This document shows, in pieces, positions 46,059 through 58,156 of a stretch of DNA of 64,000 nucleotides (the stretch's first letter is position 1; every line of letters begins with the position of its first letter). This DNA comes from Leptodontidium sp. MPI-SDFR-AT-0119 (lineage: Eukaryota; Ascomycota; Leotiomycetes; Helotiales; Leptodontidiaceae). Under the pieces are notes generated by a model. It was not told the DNA's origin. It worked only from the letters and a program-made list of their open reading frames with translations, and did not search any database. A program made the position numbers and the translations under genes. The DNA lies in contig JAHLEZ010000008.1 of the NCBI GenBank assembly GCA_020726505.1, positions 2,046,001 through 2,110,000 on the forward strand, written 5' to 3'.

Positions 46059-48141
46059 ATGGAGATTACCGAGTCCCAATTGTCTACTGTGCTCCAAGAA
46101 GCACTTACATGTTTCCTCGCCTTCCTCTCACATACCCAGAAACTGCGCGAATCAAAACATCCTCGTCAAGGAAAAGGTATTGAGACTACGGCCGATATTT
46201 CCTCCCAGAGATATTATGAATCTCGTGTGGCTGCCACAGAAACCTGTTTGCAATACTCAAGTAAAATTGCCAGAAGCGTCAGGAGATGGAACAGATACTC
46301 GGCAAATGGTAGCGATGATGAAGTCACGGTCGAGCCTGAAGTTGTGAGCTTTAGAGCCTCGCTGCCAGATGGTTATGAAGCATCATTCCTAGATATGTTC
46401 TCAGGAGCCTGGATATCTCCAACAACACCATTTTCGGCAGGACCGTCAGGTAGCAGCATTGAGGACCCGCTCCGAACGTCAAAAGAGCGACGTAGTTTCC
46501 AGGTAAGTATCTGCTCACTTGAAATTACATTGACTAACGGTAGGCCTGCAATAGTCAGACCATCGCCGACGAAGAAGAAGGCGGCGAGAGAGAATTGACG
46601 AAAATGACGAAAGCTCACCTGAGAAATGTCATGGTTCCCACCCCAGCCGAACATCAATTAGCATACATCCGAATATTTCGATCTCTCCGATCGTCTTCAA
46701 GCAGGATCACTCACCGCCGCCGTCCAATCCAAAATTTAAAACTTCCCCAAACGAGCAAACGACATCACTCGTTTCTTCAATTTGCAATGACAACGAAGAA
46801 GTCGGATCCGAGGTACTAGCTCGGCGGCAGTCACGGGAAAGGGATGACCAGATATATGCAGAAAAAGTCCAAGGACAAGAAAAGCGGCGAAAAGAGGAAT
46901 CGGATCGAAGGGCATTTGAAGCAAAACGACTATCGGACCAGTGGGCCCAGGAAGAGCAGTATCGACTAAGAGCACAGGAGAGATATGCGCAGAAAGTCGA
47001 GCGAGAGGAGAGAGAAAAAGCCGAGAAGATAAGAAGGGATAGAGAAGCTGCGCAAAAGGCTCAACAGCAATGGGAAATGGCGGCGATTGCACGCGAGACG
47101 GAGGCTATGAGATTGGAGGAGAGAGAGAGAAGAAAACAAGTTGAGATGGACAGAATTGCGGAAGAGAAGCGAAAGCTAAAGATCCAGAGGGAGAAAGCTT
47201 TGGCGTCAGAAATCAAGGAACGGAACCGAAAGATCAGCGAAGAGAAAAAGCGGAAGGAAGCTGAAAATATCGCCAAGTGGCAGCGTGAACAGAGGGAGCA
47301 GGAGAGAAAAGCGAAGCTTCTTAAAAAAGTCGAATGTGTTTCTTGCATGGAAGCTGGAAGTGAGAAGGACATGGCGATCCTCCCATGCAATCACCCGTAC
47401 TGCGGTGATTGTATCAAAGGTATGTCTTCATCCTGCCTGGATTTTCCCACTCCACAACTCACAGATCAGGGGCATTCAAAGCAGCATACAAATCCCGAAG
47501 TCCATTCCAATGTTGTGGTACCACTGTTCCCACCTCCAGGGTAATGCGCAATCTATCTAGTTCCTTCGTCGGGAAGTACAATCTTATGGTCCTTGAACTA
47601 AGGACCAAAAAACCAAAATACTGCTGCTCACCTCGCTGCAACAAGTTCATCCCACCGGCAGAAATTCACGGACCCATAGCCATCTGTCCTTATTGCAAAG
47701 CCAAGACATGCGTTGCTTGTGGGAGCAAAGAGCATTCTGGTGTATGCGAAGAAGACAAAGCCGGTAAAGCAGTTCAAGCTCTCGCACAGAAGAAAGGCTG
47801 GAAGCAGTGTCCGAAATGTAGCCAGATCTTGGAGAGGACAGAGGGCTGTCTACACATGACGTGTCGATGCAAGGCCGAGTGGTGCTATTCGTGCTTGCGA
47901 GACTGGAGTGTTTGTCGTTCAACTTGTGGGCGGTGAGCCAAATTCGACTTCTCTTGTGGTAGGGTGGTGTTGACGAGTTTGATGTGTTAGGGCGACGCCG
48001 TTTGGTGATATAGGAATGGGCGAGGGCATAGGCATGGGTATGGGTATGGGTCCAGGGGAGGGAGCAAGGGCTAACGGGAGAAGGATTGGATTAGGACCGG
48101 TCATCGCTGCTGCTGTGTTGATGTCTCTGTTTGATGACTAA
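46059..48141 (+). CDS. RBR-type E3 ubiquitin ligase
   Basis: Four exons (46059-46502, 46555-47419, 47470-47932, 47991-48141) give about 640 residues with consistent phases. The N-terminal part is Ser-rich. Residues about 250-400 form a long Glu/Arg/Lys coiled coil. RING1 starts at CVSC near residue 408 and is completed across the second splice. The IBR has CCSPRC, CPYC and CVACG. RING2 has CPKC and EGCLHMTC, where Cys563 is the expected thioester-forming cysteine. RBR ligases take ubiquitin from an E2 onto this cysteine, then pass it to a substrate. The last exon adds a Gly/Met-rich stretch and a hydrophobic end (VIAAAVLMSLF), perhaps a membrane anchor. The start is uncertain: an in-frame ATG at 45945 would add 38 residues. 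The substrate is unknown. Confidence 0.85.
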
Positions 48142-48875
48142 CTAAGATGAGAACAGCTTGAAATATGTAGTTGCCGAAACAAAATAGAACGAGATGTATG
48201 GTTCGGTCAAGGGCTTGGACTGAGGACCCTCCCACGTCGATGCCATGACATCGACATATTTGTCACAGACTCCTTCATGGTAAACTCGTGTAGTCTCAAT
48301 TCAACCTCGCGGTCCCTCTCGTTACATTCAGGATTGAGACTGTTGTGAGACGTGGGTTCGGCTATCACCAGTATTCCTTAGCTCAGAACCTATTCTCTTC
48401 CTTATGGATTGGAAAGGGGCTAATTGGGGCCCATTGTAATGTTTGGACTCCCTGATATTACTCCAGAGCTCGCTCCTGGCTATTTCTTTTGAAGGTATCT
48501 CGCAGACAGACGCATTGTTTTCAATATATGTTATCTACGCCAAGAATTAGGATCCTCAATATCTCAAGCGAGGGCACTCAAGACTTCACAAAATAATATT
48601 TTCAGCTATGCCTCCACAAATTTCTAGCGATACTACTACTGCGTGGACCGGATCTCGGAGATCGATGAACACGGTGGAAATTCGAAGCTTTCTTTGAAAT
48701 TTCAGTCTTTCACATTCGTTGCGTTATGCAACTTAAGAGCAAGATCAGGCATGTTCATCAGGTGTATTCAATGAAATAGGGAGCGCGGGCTTTCTTTTGC
48801 TTGGCATCCATTGGTTTGCGAGCATACTATCCTACAATGCAGATGGAATGTTGTTCATACAGTTGGAGGGTTCGT
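48142..48875. other. Intergenic region between converging genes
   Basis: The RBR ligase and Aquarius genes both end toward this 734-bp stretch. Nothing beyond 3' flanking sequence was recognised. Confidence 0.6.
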
Positions 48876-51800
48876 TTATTCATCGTGTGCAGCCTCGGCT
48901 TCAGATCCTTCATTCATTTCCTCCTCCACATCCTCTTCAATCACATCAAGTTCCTCGTCCACATAGCCGTCTTCCTCATCAACAGCGCCGACAACTTCAC
49001 TTCCAGCCTCAACTGCCAGAAGTGGTACCCCAGCAGGGAGACCTCTTTGAGCCCTCAACTCCTCAACTTTTGTGTTCGTCATGTCGAAAACCCACTGCCC
49101 CAAGTGCTCGACACCTGACATCTCAGTTTGGCCTGGGACCTCAGAACCTTCCTCATCCTTCAGTATTCTCTGGCTTGGCCACAGTTCGCCAGCAACAAGC
49201 TGTAATTTATCCGATCGTTTTAACAGGATTTCAAAGGCCGGCTTGAGCTCGGTGCATGATTCAAAGACTTCACGCCGACCGAGAATGTACAGCCCCAAGC
49301 GTGCCCGCGAAAGTGCTACTGTAAGACGACGAACATCTCGTAGATAGCCAACACGGGAGGTACGAGTCAGAGAGAGGATGACATCTGTATCTGTTAGCTG
49401 TTATCGTAAAAGAGGGTTATTGGATACATACAGTCATTTTGCTCCCCCTGGTACTTATCAACAGTGGTTATTGTTTTTGGAAGGCCGAACAGTGGATTGT
49501 TGGCACACCTGTGAGCGAGCACATCTGCAATCAATGCACGCTGACCGGCGTATGTGGCGAGAATACTAATTTTTGACGCGGGATATCCCAACAGCCGCAT
49601 GAACTGATAGATGGCGACGGCATATTCAGCTTCTCCTAGATTCTGTATGAAATGCGGTGTTGGCTCTGACTCGCCCTTCCCTTTGTAATCAGGCACTTGA
49701 ATGAATTGATAATCATATTTGAACCCCGCGTTTGCGACTTGGAACTCCGGAGACGTCGATGTTAGAGGTAGATTGTCGAGATTTTGATAGCGCCACGAAT
49801 ACAATGATGCTATCGAAGGTCGAGCTCGGCCTTGCTGGTCGAGGTTGATGGTTGGGACACCCAGCCGGACAAGACGGGAGAAGAGTGATTGTTCTAAGTT
49901 GGCATACTGTCTGAAAGCGAGGTTCTGGATGATTGGCGAATTTTGGAAGTGGTCGCCGCATAGAACAACTCTCTGTAGAGGCATCTGTCCATCTTTAGGC
50001 TTTTGTAATGCCAAAGGGAGGAAATTCTCAATCTCCGTAATTTGGGCAGCTTCTTCCATTATTACGTTATCGTAGTGGAATCCAAGGCCTGCTATCTCCC
50101 TCCTCCTCATCGCTGCATGAGTCGATGTCATGGCAATGATACGGGCTTCGTTCGTGAGAAGGTAGTTGGCCTTGTCACGATCTCTTCTTAGGATTTCGAA
50201 GGGACGGAGGTCTGCAAGTTCATCGAATATCTTTTTGACGTGGTGGAAGCAGCCGTTGGCAATGTCTAGAATAGCATCTTTGTCTGCATCAGCTGGGAAG
50301 AGAGGTTGAGCGGCGTTGGAAAAGTAGTAGTGAAATGGAAAGGCTTCGACGATTGTCTTCGATGTTGCGTCTGGTGACTTAGAGACCTCCTCAAATCGTG
50401 TCCATGCCGGTTGAACATAGACCGAATTGAAGTATAATGCTGTCTCAGCGGACGAACCATGTGCGCCAGGTGCTCCAAAATTTGCTGCCAGTCGATCAAC
50501 TTCTTGAAGAAATCCATCTCGATTATCAAAGAACGACTCGACTCTGCCATGTTTGCTGAAGTTGGCCTGGGTATCAAGCTCTTCCTCACCATGGCCTAGG
50601 CGGAGTAAGTGTCTTTCATCAATGTCCAGAGCCACGATCTTTTGGAAGAGTTGATTTAGTGCTTGATTACTGTGTGCAATCAACAAAGTCCGCTGCTCAG
50701 GGAAGTTGTGGTAGATGTTGTTGATGATTTGAGTTGCAACGTCAGTCTTTCCAGTGCCAGGTGGGCCAACAATGACCGTCAATCCTGGTTGTGTCCCGGA
50801 GACAATTGCCTCCACTTGGGTAGGCGTGAAGCGAACCTGGTTGAGCTTCGGGGTATCGGTTGGGTATGGACCTGTATTCGGAGGCTTGTAGGTAGAGACT
50901 TCAACGGATTGCGGTTGAAGCTGTGGTTCGGGCTCAGCATCGCGTCGACGCTTCTTGGATGCCTTTGCTGGAGCCGGCGCTTCGGCTTTTGGAGCCATCT
51001 GCAGGACATATGGAGGCCCAAAGCTACCACTCACATCATCGCTAGGTTCAATAGTCTTTCCGGGTAGACTCTCGATTAGATGTTGCCAATCCAGGAAGGT
51101 GTCTCGGTAATCCACTTTCTTGATTTGGTTTGCAAGGTGAGTATATGTAGCCCCAGCTGGATCTCCGTAGCCAAGGAAGACTTCGTGCAACCAAGAAGCA
51201 AGAGGCACATCGGATAGCGTCAGACTTTGGATTGACTCCAAGATTGGCTTAAAGTTGTTTTCGCGTCCCCTTCTGCGTACGATAACATTCATTCCTTCGT
51301 AGATGTCCGGCTTTCCTTTCCCGACTCTCTCTAGGTCCGCTTTGTACGTAGCGGCATCTAGCTTAACCTGCAATCTCCGTAGTCGAGGTCGTCCATGACC
51401 ATTTTGGTTGTTTTGGTCCCGTAGCGAACGACCTTTCTCATCCAGTACTTGAGTGACTTCAGCAGCTCGAACGTACTTCAAACCCAGTTTTTGGGCGTCC
51501 GAGGGAGCTTCGCTTCCATTGATAATCATTTTCGAGCCGTCGGTGGCTTGAACTGCCAATAAGAAAATGACATCGTCCGGCCGAAGGGATTCCCATTCTC
51601 GTCTCACATTGTCCGCTAGGCGGCTGACATCTAACGATATCTCGGCTCGAACAGCGGAAGGTTTCTCGTCACCAACTAGTGGTGGTACGACCTCAAGGAT
51701 ACTGTTGGTACCGTTAGCGAGAATATCGAAATTAGGATGCGAGACTTACGAGGGTTTTGTGATCGGTAATGCCATTCTGGAGAATCCATCAAAACCTGTC

Positions 51801-53459
51801 TGACCTGCTCTATTCAAGGATGGACGAAGTCTTGTGATAACTTCTTCAATATTCTTCCTGATCTCGTAGAACGATTCGCTACGATGCAGAATGAAAGATC
51901 TCCACAAGAAGTCTCCGACCGTCAGATATTGGAGGTTCAATTTGGGAATCGCGACAGGTTGCGAGCCATTGTAGTTGTCGTTTCTCAATAGGGCTGGCTC
52001 AAAGAGTGTAACCTCTGTTGGCAAGATGCTGAGGTCGCGTGCAGTCTCTTGGAACGTCTTTCGCTTCTCATGACCAGCTAACAAAACCTCGGTGAGGAAC
52101 TTCCTGTCGGCTGCAAGCTTAGTCGTAGAGGGGTACGAAGTCCGGAAGTCGAGTAAATCGCAGAGTTGGACAATTTCATCGTCCGTGAGGGATTCGAGGT
52201 GACCTTCAAGCTCCGAACGTTTATCAATTGAGCCATAGTTGGACAATGCCAAGATTGTTAACTTCTCCTTGAAATTCTTGAGAGCCGTCCGCTGTAATGT
52301 AGCAAGCACAGCACAGTGGCGTTCATATGCTTCTGTTCGGCTATGCTGCACGCCAGTATGATCGTCGATAGAAAAGTAGGTATAGTGCTTCAGGAGCCCA
52401 TACAGGTCTCTCAAGAGACCATTATCTTCGTCGTTGAACATAGGTGACATCTTGATAGCCGTAAGGGTATTCAAATCTTTGAGGAGTGTATTTACGTAGC
52501 GTCGAGTTGGGAGTTGGGTTTGAAGATCCGACAGGAACTCGATGAAGCGTTCGCAGTATCGCACATTTTCTGTAAGCTTGTTAGTTCCATGATTCTATCT
52601 CGTTCTAGATCGACTTACCAGCTTTGCCCTTCTCATTGTTGAGTTGATTGAAGAAGTCTAGCACAAGTGTAAACAGCCATGATCTTTCAAATCGCAATCT
52701 AGGTTTGGCGGCATTATCTGCTGCATCGTAGCGCTTCGCTGCCGCTCTCCAGGCTTTCTTCAATTGAGCGGTCTGGTTCAATATTCTATCCCGCTTCGCT
52801 TCACTGGAGATGTTGTGCCATATCGAGATTGATACCAGCGGGGCACATTCCTTCCTCACAATCCCACTATCCAGCGATTGAAACGAGCTGATGATGAAGG
52901 AAAGGAGGTGGGTTCGTATTGTCGCAGATAAAGTAGTATCCAGCGTCATGGATAAGATTCGGCGGAAAAGAGTTGAAAATTCTGTTGGATTGTCTGCAAA
53001 GATATCTGTGACTGGTCAGCATTCAGATCTCGAGTAGAAACAAGGGTTCCATACCCCAAGTTGGCAGATGTTCTCTAGTCCGGACATTGGCGATCAAGAC
53101 TACTAGAATAACGTGAAAGTTGGAGGAGTCTTCAGAATAGCCTGGCCATAGGTAACTACTCAAAATTAGTATCGACAAAAGAGACCCAGAAGAATGTCAT
53201 ACCTTTCAAGAATCTGCAAGTTCTCCAGAACCAATAGCGACTTGAACGCAAAGTCTCCCTTTTCTAGAACATCCCATATCTCGTTCTTCAAGACGTCTGG
53301 CTTAACTTTGACTTTCGTAGCCTTCTTCTTCGACGGCTTTAACCAATGCGCCTGAGCAAGCTCCGCGAAAGAGCTTTCAACATCCCCGGTGCCACCTCCT
53401 GAGCTCCCTTGCTCTGCATCCTTCCGGGCGTCTTCCTTGACTCTGGTTCTCGGCGCCAT
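48876..53459 (-). CDS. Aquarius/Cwf11 spliceosomal RNA helicase
   Basis: Six exons (53459-53203, 53158-53055, 52993-52619, 52569-51750, 51701-49432, 49384-48876) sum to 1,444 residues with phases agreeing at every join. Introns are 44-61 nt. The N-terminal half has the helical Aquarius repeat region, including LQILE-SSYLWPGYS and the ENVRYCERFIEFLSDL segment. The superfamily-1 helicase core has the P-loop GPPGTGKTD near residue 830, a DEAD-box-equivalent MEEAAQ near 1080, CGDHFQ, and the late DKYQGEQND joined to a VALSRAR motif. Aquarius binds introns within the spliceosome and remodels intron-bound complexes. The tail is acidic. The ATG at 53459 is preferred, and an upstream in-frame ATG at 53528 is possible. 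It is divergent from the THOC1-like gene. Confidence 0.93.
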
Positions 53460-53764
53460 ATGAAGTGTTGTGTTTGAATGGTCGTCACTGCGCGACTCAT
53501 CAACGACGGTCCAAAATTCGTACTTCATGCGCCAAAAAGCGCGTCAGGATAGAGGCACGTGATCTTTAAATTTAGCTCCCGCCGCTAATGCAGCCGGGGT
53601 TGTCCCGAATATCTTGAAGACAATGAAAGGCAAGGCTCTCGCGCGCAATGCCACTCATTCGATATCACAACACGATCCGCATGTAAGGCCACCGTCCGCC
53701 GGCGCATAGATACGTTCTCCTCCATATCCTGCGCACTTGTCAATATCGGCGCACAACCGCCATC
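53460..53764. promoter_or_regulatory. Bidirectional promoter between Aquarius and THOC1-like genes
   Basis: About 305 bp (236 bp if the upstream Aquarius ATG is used) separate two divergent RNA-processing genes. A CACGTGATC motif lies at 53558-53566. Coregulation is plausible but cannot be shown from sequence. Confidence 0.6.
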
Positions 53765-56626
53765 ATGGACCATCACGCGATGCAAATGGCCGATGACGCT
53801 GGGAAGCTCTTACAAGAAACGTTGGAAAGGGCGCTGGAGATCAAGAAGACAAGCAATGTTGAGCCCCCGTTGAGCAAATCAGATCTGGCTGGACTGCTTG
53901 GACGATTCGATACAGTGTTCCCTTTCACGGCCTCCGCAGATTCAAAGAAGCACGCAGTCGAGACAGCTGTTCGGGAAGCATTCAACAATATACTGGTGAG
54001 ATACGAACCACGACGAACATGGGAACTTCCATCTGACGTTCCATAGGCCTCCACGACTATCGACTCACCTTCCTTTGTCAACGTGTGGAATCTATTCGAC
54101 ATCTTATCCATCCTGTCCGACGACGACAAGACCGAGCCGGCAGTTATGTTATGGCTGGTTGAGGAGCTTCTAGAGAGTCAAACGATTGCCGGTTGCCGAA
54201 AGATATTTGATTACCTAGAGTCACGCCGGGAGCGGATCATAGCAAAGAACTTTGCCTCGAAGAATTTGGTCATCTTAAGAAGTTGCAACGAGCTACTCAA
54301 ACGACTCTCTCGGGCTGAGGATACGGCATTTTGCGGACGGGTGTTCATCTTTATGTTCCAGAGTTTCCCGTTGGGAGACAAGAGTTCTGTGAATCTGCGA
54401 GGGGAGTTTCACGTTGAAAATGTGACGACATTCGATGCAATTCCTCCAAAGGAAGCAGACCCAGAACAGATGGACATTGACACGAAGTCGGACTCAACTT
54501 CAAAAGAGTTGGACAGTGGTGTTAAGAAGCCAATCGAAGACTCAGTCAACCTTGCCAAGGGCGTTACTTTCTCAAAGACAGAAAAATCGATGAGCGCGGA
54601 TGAGTTGTACCCGATTTTCTGGGCATTACAACAGAGTTTCAGCCAACCGAAGAAGCTGTTTGACGCCGCACACTTCTCAGGGTTCAAGTCGGGATTGGAA
54701 GCTACTTTGAACATGTTCAAGTCAGTGGAAAGTACAGGTCGACCTGCCAAAGTTGTCGAAGATGGGAAGAGGGGAACCAAGCGGAAGCGAGGGCAAGGCG
54801 ACGATGATTTGGCAAATGCCTTTAACCCAAAGTACCTGACGAGCAGAGATTTGTTTGAATTAGAGGTATGGGATAACGATCATGTCGAGATATCGAGATA
54901 TAATTTGCTGACATCATATCAGATCAGTGATCTTTCTTTCCGGAGACACATACTCGTTCAAGTCCTCATCGTCATGGACTTCCTTCTGTCCCTGAGCGCC
55001 AAGGCTAAGGAGAGGCTCTCGAAGTCCACGTTGCCAGAGAATCCCAATAGATCGGTCATGTACGCAGACCAACTACTAAACGAGGAGGATGTGAGTTGTC
55101 ACCCTTTTTCTCGGCGTCAAAATAATGTCTACTGCACAATATATTCCATTCTATATACTGATCTTTCTAGACTAAATGGGCACTCGACATGAAGAAATCA
55201 ATCGCCGAGTATCTGAAGCAAGGAAGCGAAGGTGCTTATTTCTATCGTATGGTTGAGACTGTCCTCTCACGCGACAAGAATTGGGCGCGGTGGAAAATTG
55301 TTAACTGCCCTTCAATCGCAAACCCCGCAATTACAGCAGAAGAGTACGCCGCTTCGAAGGTGTCAGCACGCAAAGCAACAACAAATAAAAAGCTACGACC
55401 TAATCCAATCGGATCTTTAGATCTGAAGTTTCTCTCTGAGACTGATAGTCGAGGTGGACTGGATCGATTAAAGGATCCGGCAAGGTACCAGCTCCCGCCG
55501 GTCAAGAGTTTCAAAAGCAAAATTGAACTCGACGACATGGATATCGAAATGGCTATGGACGACGAATCAAAGAACGCGGCAACCGAGTCAAAAGCAAGCA
55601 AAAGTTGGAGAGCCCAACGTATTGCTAGCACGACTAAGCTGGCTGTGTTCGATAAGATTGAGCGCTCCGATAAGATCGACGTCCTCTTTCAAGACGATGT
55701 CAAGCCTGAGGAGCCTCTGAATAATGGCGAGGATGAAGCCGCGGACGGCTCGGTCTCAGCCAAGTCGCCCAAGGATCGTCGTCCAGTTGTCATTTCCGGC
55801 CTCAGTAGTGTTGGCAACAGCACGATTGTCACCAAGCTGTTTTCGGTACACGAGAAGTCCCTAGGCAAGAATGTATCTCATACAACTAAGCCACCTGGGG
55901 AAAACGAATCAAATGGCGTCGACTACCACTTTGTCGATAAGGAGAAGTTCAGTGTCATGCGTGATGGTGATCAGTTTCTGGAATACAGCACTCGCGACAA
56001 CAGTGAGTATGGAACAAGCCGAAAGGCTGTGGAAGGTATTATTGCTCAAGGGAAGGTCCCTGTGTTGGAGATGGACATGAAGGTAATTACATCTCACCAC
56101 TTTGCGGGAAATCGCTCGCTAACTATGTTATCAGGGAGTCCAACAGCTGAAAGACCAAGCATACAATGCGCGATTTGTCTTTATCGGCCCATCAAATCTA
56201 GAAGATCTCGAAGCGAGGCTAAAGCAGGCGAATTCCGAGTCTGAGGAGGCAATTCAGCAGAGCCGAGCAGCGGCGAGGCTGGAGGTCGAGCAGTCGAAAG
56301 TTGAAGGTTTCTACGACCTGGTTCTAGCTGACGAATCAGTTGAATCAGCCTACAAGGCATTGGAGGCCTTCGTTCTTGGACAGGCTGAGGAGATCGATGA
56401 GGGGAAAGATGAAGTTTCGCAACTAGCTCCTGGTAATGCAGAGTCGCAGCCGGAAATTGTCAGCATGGAAACCGATGTTGCCAATGGTCGAGCCCTCAGT
56501 ACAGAGGACCCCCTGGTCTTAAATGATGCCCCGCCCCCTCCAAAGAGCATGGAGACGGACGCCGATCTTGTGGCAGAGCAGGGAGATGCCACTGCTACTC
56601 CTGGCGGTGACGACGCGACGAAATAG
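53765..56626 (+). CDS. THO complex subunit 1 (Hpr1/THOC1) fused to a guanylate-kinase-like domain
   Basis: Five exons (53765-53995, 54047-54865, 54923-55090, 55171-56082, 56135-56626) give 873 residues. Residues 1-600 match THOC1: AGCRKIFDYLESRRERI, LRSCNELLKRLSRAEDTAFCGR, KYLTSRDLFELEISDLSFRR, and WARWKIVNCP. THO couples transcription to mRNA export and limits R-loops. From about residue 608 a guanylate-kinase fold follows: RRPVVISGLSS, SHTTKPPGE, GVDYHFV, FLEYSTRDNSEYGTS, then LEMDMKGVQQ and FVFIGPSNLEDLEARL. The P-loop reads GLSSVGNST, with Asn622 in place of the phosphate-binding lysine. The GMP-side arginine of SHTTR is lysine. Catalysis is therefore unlikely. The second intron (57 nt) keeps the frame and has no stop, so it is easily missed. 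Confidence 0.9.
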
Positions 56627-56726
56627 ATACCAATATTCGGCAAAATGTACAACACAGAATGGGGGTGTATGACCAGCATTTCAGGTGGCATAGGGAGCGT
56701 AGCGCATAAAATGCATTGAATTTACA

Positions 56727-58156
56727 TCAGGTACTACCATTTACAAGTTTTCCTCCTGAACCTTCTACATCGTCATACACTGGATAATCCGTGTAGCCCA
56801 CATCTCTGTCCGGAAATGGGCCATAGAATCGAGAGCGATCGTAGGCATTGAGGGGCAGGCCCTTCTTAAGTCTGCCCTTCTTGTTAGCACATGTATTCTC
56901 ACAGGCAGTTTTGGGTGGGTGTACCTGTTAATGATATCTGGTGTACTGAGAAACAATCTCCCGATGGCTAGTGCATCGTACGTCCCTTCTTCGAGGGCCC
57001 CCCAAATGTTCTTGTCACTCCATCCACCGGCAGAAAAGGAAGGAGTGTCTCCAAAGATATCTCGGAAAAATTTCAGGTCTGCATTCTGCATTCCCCAAGA
57101 CTCCAAAACTACAATTGTGTTAGTCATGCCAGAAGCTTGAGCGGGAGACGTACACTTATTCTTCTCATCTAAACTATGCACCTGCTCATATCTCGGCTCA
57201 ACGAAATGCACATAGCTGAGTTTATGTTTCCGCTTCAGCTCTTTGCACAGATATCCCCAAGTCTCCAATCTTTGCATGCCTCGCGCGTCGTTGTAAAGCC
57301 CAAATGGCGTCAGGCGAATCGCCACCTTGTCCTCTCCCACGGCCTGCACAAGCGCATCCATCACCTCCAACACGAACTTGCACCTTTTCTCAGGGCTACC
57401 ACCGTACTCATCAGTTCGTACATTGATATTACTGCTAAGGAACTGCTCGGGTAGATATCCGTTTCCACCATGCAGCTCCACCCCATCAAAGCCACACTCT
57501 TCAACAGCTGCTTTCGCGGCTGCGACGTAGTCGTCTATCTGCTTCTTGATCCCTTCGACACTGAGCGCCTCGGGTGGGAAATCCTTGTACTTGACTTGAG
57601 TCGAAGTACCCGGAGGAGGATAGGCGTACATCTCGTCGGTTGAATATGGCGTTGCGCTTGCACTTATCGTTGGACCTCCAGTGTGTTGTGGGATTGCAGC
57701 TCGCCCTGCATTCCATAGCTGGGCATAGATAAATCCTCCTTTCTCATGTACGGCCGAGACGACCTCCTTCCATCCTGCTATTTGCTTCTCATGGAAGATG
57801 CCTGGTACACCGGGCATGCCATTGCATTGTATCGAAGGAGGAAGTCCTTCAGATATCAATAAGCCTCCGAGAGTTGTTCGCTGTGCATAGTATGTCGCTA
57901 CTAGATCGTCCGGGTACCATGTTCGATTTGGATTGGTGGGAGGAGCGTCAGGATCCAGTGGTAGGCCCCGATTGCGTGTTAGAGGTGCAAGGACTATTCG
58001 ATGGGAAAGTGTCATACTTCCGTTTCCAATGGTCAGTGGTGAGAAGATGGCGGAAGAGGGTCCTTTCGGCGCGGTGTGTCTGGGAGCAATGCCATTTCCT
58101 GGAAGAGCTGCTTCTTCTGCCGTGATAGTAGTTGGGGCACGGAGAATAGAGCCCAT
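56727..58156 (-). CDS. Old Yellow Enzyme family NADH:flavin oxidoreductase
   Basis: Three exons (58156-57154, 57108-56925, 56871-56727) give 443 residues. The first intron (45 nt) is stop-free and in frame. The second (53 nt, GCTAAC branch) moves the frame so that the C-terminus becomes KKGLPLNAYDRSRFYG and ends in TDYPVYDD, typical of the family. Without this splice a false frame runs to 56765. The FMN barrel shows LAPLTRNRG, AQLWNAGR, VELHGGNGYLPEQFL with the His/Asn pair that binds the substrate oxygen, RTDEYGGS, and SAGGWSDKN. These enzymes reduce activated C=C bonds in unsaturated carbonyls. The physiological substrate is unknown. It is divergent from the secreted deaminase gene. Confidence 0.92.

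Noticed and set aside
50663..51067. Plus-strand frame antisense to the Aquarius gene
   Set aside because: It is a shadow of the conserved helicase exon on the other strand.
56765..56871. C-terminus of the OYE protein as read without splicing
   Set aside because: The 53-nt intron at 56924-56872 moves to a frame that gives the conserved family ending, so the unspliced ending is false.
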